The position numbers were made by a program, and so were the translations under genes. A stretch of 64,000 nucleotides of DNA from Diabrotica undecimpunctata. Lineage: Eukaryota > Arthropoda > Insecta > Coleoptera > Chrysomelidae. Positions within the stretch are counted from its first letter, which is position 1; each line of letters begins with the position of its first letter. Shown in pieces: positions 58,290-64,000 of this stretch. Under the pieces are notes generated by a model. That model was not told the origin of the DNA and did no database searches. It was given only the letters and a program-made list of their open reading frames with translations. The stretch is taken from NCBI RefSeq assembly GCF_040954645.1, contig NC_092803.1, forward strand, positions 15,315,230-15,379,229, in the 5' to 3' direction.

Positions 58290-59300
58290 TATCGAATTTT
58301 TACCGTCAAGTTTATAGAAATTTTATTTAAAAAATTGATTTCGTACGCGTAACACATCTAAAATCGTCTGTCGCTTCAAGCGTTGTTTCTGAGAGAACGG
58401 TTCATTCTAGGGGGAAGCCCAGGGGTGACTTTTTCACCTTTTTTAGGGTCTCAAATTGACATTCTCAGCAAAATTAAGCTTGTTCGTATAATTTTTAGAT
58501 GTTAAATCTCCGACGACTGAAAATATCCATGAAGTTAGTAAAAATTGTTGCATGCATCACAATTTGAAGAACCATACTTTGATTAGCGTTAATATTTTGC
58601 AATAGACTATTATAAAGTACAGAAAATAAGCTTTCCTTTTTAGTTAGTAATTAATGCATAAGCCCAAATGTACAACAAAATGTTATAATCGTTAAAAGTA
58701 GAAAACTTTGAAAAACCGTTTATTAATTAGTTTTATAATTATTAAATTAGTCCTAGAAGCTTCTACATAAGGTAATTGATTTTTCTTTCTAGTAAATGTC
58801 ATTCAATATACCTAAAACTGCGTAGAAAAAAGTTATAGAAAAATTTTTGTGAAAAAAACGGAAAATTGCCAAAAAATAGTGTGAGTGGCGAACTTTGAAA
58901 AATTGTATCTTGGATACTTTGAATCCTAAATACTTCAACCAAACGTCGTTTTGAAGAGGAAGGATAGTAGTTTATTTTCTGTAAATGCCTAATCTACGTC
59001 ACCGTGGAATGGAAACAGTTATGGGACAAAAAAGAAACATCGCGGGTTTTCGTCTTTTTTTCGCTAAGCTTTTTGAACATATTTTTGTGAAAAAAAAAAT
59101 ATTTTTGACTTCAAAAGGTGACATTTCGATAGGCAATTTAATTTTAAACAACTTTTCTGTAAATATATATGAACGCACAGTGCATTGAAAAATGCACTCT
59201 AGGTGCAGGGACAAATTCACCCCTATCTCAAAAACGCACCCCCTTTAAATGGTTTTTAGATATTTGGGGGTCAACTGACCATATGAAATGATAAAATAAA
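58290..59300. other. Non-coding repeat-like interval
   Basis: TTGACATTCTCAGCAAAATT near 58457 is shared with 19600. Runs such as AAAATTTTTGTGAAAAAAAC and AGGTGCAGGGACAAATTCAC give it the look of a decayed dispersed repeat. No protein motif. Confidence 0.4.
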
Positions 59301-59304
59301 AACA

Positions 59305-59410
59305 AATTTTGGTTTTATTGATGGAGGTTATCTTGCATTTTCGTCAATATTAAAATCAGCTGATTATTCTGACAATATGCTTACGGAGATGGCCGAAAGA
59401 AAACCGTTAT
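59305..59410 (+). pseudogene. IS630-type transposase scrap
   Basis: TNFGFIDGGYLAFSSILKSA and DYSDNMLTEMAE parallel GFIDGGLLGFISNS and DYHEEMTADVFEE of the copy at 36.1-36.25 kb. A stop follows shortly. Confidence 0.6.
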
Positions 59411-60614
59411 ATCTATAAAAGGCAAACTTAAAAAACCCGAACACGGAAAAATACTTTACATCTATCGAAAAAGTAATACATGAAATAGCTAATGACGTAA
59501 TTGGGACGTTAAAGGGAAACTAGCAACTTCGCTCCATCTTCCGATCCTTAGAATCTTACGGTCTACTCCCATATCATATGTAAAAAAAATTAAAGGCGCT
59601 ACATTAAGAATCCTAACGTTGGTTACAATTCACATAAGAAATTATTACCGGCGGACCTGTATTATGGGCTTACACCAACTGACGTTAGTTCTTTGTCCTA
59701 TGAATTTTTCATAAAGAAAAACTTGAAGTCTAACAATAAAACACTGAAAACTTTGGTTTCAAAACTTCCACAAAATTTATTTATTTATTATCATTACAGC
59801 TGTATCGTCAGAGTGCATTTCTCAAGTAATCTATTTTTGGTATGTGTTTACACTTTATAGGTAGTCTAAGTTGCGGAGAGGAGAACTGTTTGTCTCAAGT
59901 TGGTCATTCAGAATTATGTCTTTTTTTTAATTCATTAATTTTCATAGATTCTAATAAAGACAGTCATCAGTTATTTAAAAACTTACAGGTTCCAGAATAG
60001 TGGCACGTTACGAAAATGGCATCAAGGGATTGGTTTTTTTCCTGGCTGTAAACGCAATAGGGAATACGGTTCAGCCAATGTTCCTATTCCCAAGGAAGCG
60101 GTTCAAACCATACTTTATGACTCGAGCTATAGTAGGATTAATCGGAGAATCTAATAGTTCCGGTTAGATGGACACTGACACTTTTTTTATCTTCATGAAA
60201 CATTTTGCTAGATATACTAAGCCATTCCCTGAAAATAAGGTACTACTTGTACTGGACAACCATATATCTCACCTAGGTCTTTAAAATATTGACTTCTGTT
60301 AAAAAACTGGCATTGTACTTCTTTCTTGTCCTCTCCACACATCGCACAAATTCCAGCCCTTAGATCGCAGTGTCTACGGACCACTAAAATGTTATCTGAA
60401 TAATTGTATTGATGCTTAGATAAAGAATAATCCTGGTCAATATATGACCATTTATGACTTACCTGGACTTGTCGCTGAAGCACTACCTGAAGCTACTTCT
60501 CCAGCCAATATACTAAGTAGTTTTAAAGAGACTGGGGTATTCCCTTTTAATAGAGATATATTTGAAGAGCACGAGTTTGCACCATCTTTACTCACTGACA
60601 AGCCATATGATCCT

Positions 60615-61977
60615 TCTTCTTCTTCTTCTTAGCCTTCTGTCGTCCATGTTTGGACATATGCCTCTCCCAACTCCTTCCATCGGTCTCTATCCTGAGCAAC
60701 ATATTTCTAATTTGTTCCGGCTATTCTTTTAATATCATCAACCCATCTCATCTGTGGTCTTCCTCTTGGTCGTTTACTTTCGTAAGGTCTCCAATGTTCT
60801 ATTGTAGTATTCCAACGTAGGTCTTTTTGTCTAGCAGTGTGGCCCGCGAAGCTCCATTTAAGTTTGTCAATTTTTGTTGCTATGTCCTCGACTTTTGTTT
60901 TGGATATTACCCAGTCGTTTCTCTTTTTATCTGACAGTCGTATACCTAACATTGCCCTTTCCATTGTTCTTTCTGTTGTGGCTAGTTTATTCATGTTTGC
61001 CTTGCTTAGGGTCCAGGTTTGACATCCATATGTCATGATAGGAAGGATGCATTGGTTGAACACTTTGCTCCTCAAGTATTGGGGTATTTTGCGGTTCTTA
61101 AGTATCCAACTAAGTTTTCCAAATCCTGCCCATGCTAGTCTTGCTCTTCTAGTAATTTCCGCACTTTGGTTCTCTTTGTCAAGTCTTAGGATTTGGCCTA
61201 GGTAAATATATTCCTGGATTTGTTCTATCTCACTGCCATTTATAGTTATACGTCTGGGGTCATCTGTGTTTGTCATTATTTTTGTTTTTTTCATATTCAT
61301 TTTTAGGCCGATGTATTGGGAGCTGGCTGCTAGTTCCCCCATCATAATTTGCAGTTCCTCGAATGTGCTCGCTATAATCACTATGTCGTCAGCGAATCTG
61401 AGGTGGTTTAACTTGTTGCCATTAACGTTAATGCCATAGGTTGACCAATTTGTAGTTTTGAAGACGTCTTCTAGGGCTAGGTTGAAAAGCTTTGGCGATA
61501 TTACGTCTCCTTGTCTCATTCCTCTTTTAATGGGGATGGGATTTGTATTTTCGTCTTGTTGTACTAACATAGTTGCATTTTCATATATATTATGTATTAG
61601 TTGCCTATATCTCGAATCTCTTCTACAATTATTAATATCTTGTTCTATGGCCCACATCTCGATACTATCAAACGCCTTTTCATAGTCGACGAAGGCAAGA
61701 AATACGGGTAGTTGGTATTCATTTGCCTTCTCTATCCATGTTCTCATTATCAGAAGATGGTCTGATGTACTATATCCTTTGCGGAAGCCAGCCTGTTCAA
61801 CCGGTTGGTAATTGTCCATTTTGTAGGTTAACCGGTTGTTAATAATTCTCATAAATAGTTTGTATACTTGACTGAGCAACGATATAGGTCTATAATTCTG
61901 TAGATCACATTTGTCCCCTTTTTTGTATAAGAGTATTACTAGACTCTCGTTCCAGTCTTTAGGGAAACATGTAGATT
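60615..61977 (-). mobile_element. 5'-truncated RTE-like element (family B-related) inside the pogo-like gene
   Basis: The 1363-bp minus-strand insert has CCATATGATCCT on both sides (60603-60614 and 61978-61989) and ends in an AAGAAGAAGAAG tail at its 60615 end. It starts inside the RT domain, so the endonuclease and N-terminus are absent. The host gene frame continues across the site. Confidence 0.92.
60707..61977 (-). pseudogene. Reverse transcriptase reading frame of the 60.6-62.0 kb element
   Basis: A single frame of about 423 codons includes KDWNESLVILLYKKGDKCDL, NYRPISLLSQVYKLFMRIIN, EQAGFRKGYSTSDHLL, FLAFVDYEKAFDSIEMW (first Asp), GMRQGDVISPKLFNLALEDV, LRFADDIVIIAS near 61375-61410 (Asp pair), GLKMNMKKTKIM, YIYLGQIL, LPIMTYGCQTWTL, WSFAGHTARQKDLRW and KRPRGRPQMRWVDDIKRIAG. 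A stop at 60707 replaces the expected Trp; the ending DRDRWKELGEAYVQTW is readable beyond it. Catalytic residues are intact. The open frame suggests a recent insertion. Confidence 0.88.
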
Positions 61978-62509
61978 CCATATGATCCTAGGCTTACGAA
62001 ATCTGCCACAAATCACTGCCATCCACCTCTAAAGAACCACTTCAATCTATATCCGATGGAACTGACGAGAACGGATCAGCGTCCGAGATGGTGGCAACAA
62101 CATCTGGAGAAACCGATAAGTTAAATACTTCTAAGGAGTTATTGGAAAGTATTCATCCGTTTCCAAAAGCTCCTACGACTACTAAGAACAATACCACAAA
62201 TATAAGAAAGAATAAAACAGCTATATTAACAGAAACACCAGAGAAGATCGTACTTGAAGAAGCGATAGGTAAAGAATGCCAATACGGTGAAAAGAACGAT
62301 TTCGAAGAAAAAGAAGGAGACAGAGTTGACCCAGTCGGATGATGATGATGTTCAGTGCTTATATTGTTTTCAACCATATTCCAATGACAAGCATGGTGAG
62401 GAATGAGTGAAATGCCAACTCTGCAAAGGTTGGGCACATTCTCATTGCAGAGATGATGACAACGATTTATTTTTTTACTGCATTCATTGCAATGAAGATT
62501 AAATACATA

Positions 62510-62850
62510 TTTATGTTTCACATTTTTAAAAATGCTAGTTTTCATTTAAGTCTATATAGCTAGTTGTTTTGAAGAAATAAAAATTATTCTGTACCTACTA
62601 TTTTTTAGTTTTTGTGATATATATCAAGTTGTTTCAATTCTTCCAAAGTTTGTTACAATTGTCTCCAGGGGAAGTACAATTGTAACAATTGACATCGCTA
62701 TATAAATTATGTTTTTGTTTAGTAAATAGCGGAGATAGAAACACATGAGCCATGTGTCTTCCAAAATTACATAAAATCGTGCTTAAGAAGCATCATGAAG
62801 TAGGCAATAACACAGAAATTGTTAAAATTGTCCCGGTCGCCCCTATATGA
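62510..62850. other. Unassigned
   Basis: Probably the 3' flank of the pogo-like element. CAATTGTAACAA and its near-complement occur around 62655-62690 but no clear terminal repeat was resolved. Confidence 0.35.
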
Positions 62851-62854
62851 ATTA

Positions 62855-63001
62855 CTGGCAAAAGATAGGCACCACCTTCATTATACATTTCAGAGCAGAT
62901 TTCGTCGATTCCTGGGGCTTTATTTTTTCTGGCAAAAGATGGTCACCACCTTGTTTATACATTTCGGAGTAGATTTCGTCGATTCCAGGGGTTTCATTTT
63001 T
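62855..63001. repeat. Imperfect tandem duplication, two units of about 73 bp
   Basis: Units 62855-62929 and 62930-63001 share TGGCAAAAGAT, ATACATTTC and GATTTCGTCGATTCC, with roughly 10-15 percent difference. Both code the PGIDEI block of the RT on the minus strand. Confidence 0.8.
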
Positions 63002-63365
63002 TATAAATTTTTGGATGGCATTTGATACTTCTTCTCTTACTGGTGCTTCAATGTGTAGTTGCTGATTTATGTTGTTGATTTTCGATGTTGTCGCCTTCTT
63101 CAAAATACTCTAAATTGAGGTAATCCCTGAAATGTTGTGTACATCTATTGAGAACTGAGTTTGTATCATGTAAAATTTCACCGTTAATATCTCTAAACAA
63201 CTTTTTAGTTTTGGAAAAAATTCTTGTCGGTTACTATTTAGGGATTTATAGTATTTTCTTGTTTCATTTTTATCAAATAAACTTTGTATTTTATTTAATG
63301 TTTTCTGTTCATACTCCCTCTTCTTAAGTCGATGGATACGCTTTTCCTCTCTTATGAGAAGAGAA
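62855..63365 (-). mobile_element. RTE-like linker and RT N-terminus, with local duplication
   Basis: The minus strand reads, across a few frameshifts, EEKRIHRLKKREYEQKTLNK, KNETRKYYKSLNSNRQE, KLFRDINGEILHDTNSVLNR, CTQHFRDYLNLEYFEEG, then EAPVREEVSNAIQKFIKNET, PGIDEIYSEMYKQGGDHLLP. This is the segment joining endonuclease to RT in RTE-like proteins, ending at the first RT block. A second, diverged copy of the last block follows (KNKAPGIDEICSEMYNEGG), after which the homology stops at about 62855. Confidence 0.75.
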
Positions 63366-63369
63366 TATC

Positions 63370-64000
63370 GTCATGATATTCGTGTCCAGTGTCCCTAAAA
63401 TCCCCCGAGTAGTAATATTGAATTCATTCCGTCAATTATTTCCGAATTACAAATTTATCATTTTTCATCACTTCGAAATGCACTTTGGAAAATGCATTTT
63501 CCTTTTTCAATAATGCAATTTTCATTTCCACATACTCATTTTCATTCATATAATTTCCCGACACTCATACGAATCGAAGGCAAACAGTTTATTGTCTCAT
63601 TATATTGTCTCACATGTCTTTGTGAGGAAATCGAGTCCCACCTATTACCATATTCTTCATTATAGCGAAGTTTATGAGTCTGAATCAGTTGTCATTTAAG
63701 GCTCTCCTTAACGATGGTGGAAGAAATGATATTCTCTCTTCCGACTTTCGCTTTAAAGATTCCTGTTAATATTCCAGATCATTTTTTGGGCACTTATCGT
63801 ATTCTCGATCCAGTGCTTCATAGAACATATCTTTTTCATCTTCTTCTTTCTCTTACGACTGCGTAAGTGGTCGTTAAGTCATGTTAGGGCCTAATTTAGT
63901 TTGCACGCTTATTTGACTGATGAAAAAACCGCCCCTTGCGACCAGTTCAATCCCTATATAAAAGTATGTGTGATGCATTGTGTATTAGTGGGACAAAACT
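63370..64000. other. Unassigned right end
   Basis: No gene or repeat recognised. CT-rich runs around 63700-63860 are non-coding in appearance. Confidence 0.4.

Larger units (their letters stand above)
59990..62502 (+). pseudogene. Pogo-like transposase with C-terminal zinc finger, split by a retrotransposon
   Basis: Core DDE pieces in order: NAIGNTVQPMFLFPRKRFKP near 60050-60112, SSGWMDTDTFFIFMKHFARY near 60158-60215, KVLLVLDNHISHL near 60240 (second catalytic Asp), then SHKFQPLDRSVYGPLKCYLN near 60342-60400 with the third Asp, IYDLPGLVAEALPEATSPAN and ETGVFPFNRDIFEEHEFAPS up to 60614. After the insertion it continues with SDGTDENGSASEM, PFPKAPTTTKNNT, AILTETPEK and a terminal CLYCFQPYSNDK...CQLCKGWAHSHC...CIHC zinc finger, stop at 62500-62502. 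The N-terminal DNA-binding part is missing and there are several shifts and stops, including TGA in the finger where Trp is usual. Inactive. Confidence 0.82.

Overview
The window looks like a gene-poor, AT-rich stretch of an insect nuclear genome, probably a beetle. That is an inference from the single host gene and the style of the transposons; no taxonomic marker is present. The one confidently recognised host gene is sprouty, an inhibitor of receptor-tyrosine-kinase/Ras signalling. It lies on the minus strand at 15.2-16.06 kb as one GC-rich coding exon with a splice acceptor just upstream. Nearly everything else recognisable is decayed transposable-element sequence.

Layout. 0-0.2 kb: 3' end of an RTE-like retrotransposon (called family A here). 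1.3-3.65 kb: an I-clade-like retrotransposon with RT and RNase H, carrying an expanded AT microsatellite and flanked by a target-site duplication (TSD). 3.8-4.6 kb: a hairpin and a tiny inverted-repeat element. 6.27-7.06 kb: RTE-like remnant. 8.47-9.43 kb: IS630/Tc1-mariner-type transposase hit by a 180-bp retroelement tail. 10.0 and 12.4 kb: RT and RNase H scraps. 15.2-16.06 kb: sprouty. 16.94-17.77 kb: remnant of an uncharacterised, probably transposon-borne insect protein family. 21.3-24.8 kb: degraded tandem-like repeat units interrupted by a TTAA-flanked inverted-repeat element, a Jockey-like element, a family A element and a transposase scrap. 25.67-27.48 kb: five RTE-like 3' ends in both orientations. 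30.9-33.3 kb: a transposase copy split by an internally inverted RTE insertion and by a hAT-like element. 34.5 kb: Tc1-like scrap. 35.1-36.84 kb: another IS630-like copy split by a family C RTE. 37.9-39.6 kb: RT scrap and a pogo-like element. 41.2, 47.1 and 48.1 kb: more RTE-like copies. 55-58.3 kb: three RTE-like elements, including a 447-codon RT reading frame. 59.3-62.5 kb: IS630 scrap, then a pogo-like transposase split by a 1363-bp RTE. 62.85-63.37 kb: RT N-terminal region with a local duplication.

The elements do not act together as a pathway. Their value is stratigraphic: exact TSDs at several junctions show which element landed in which, and several transposase frames read through again when the insertion is ignored. 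I found no CRISPR array, no convincing tRNA or rRNA gene, and no intact transposon. Long intervals such as 9.4-12.4, 17.8-21.3, 27.5-30.1, 42-44.8 and 48.4-54.9 kb hold nothing I can assign beyond small repeats.
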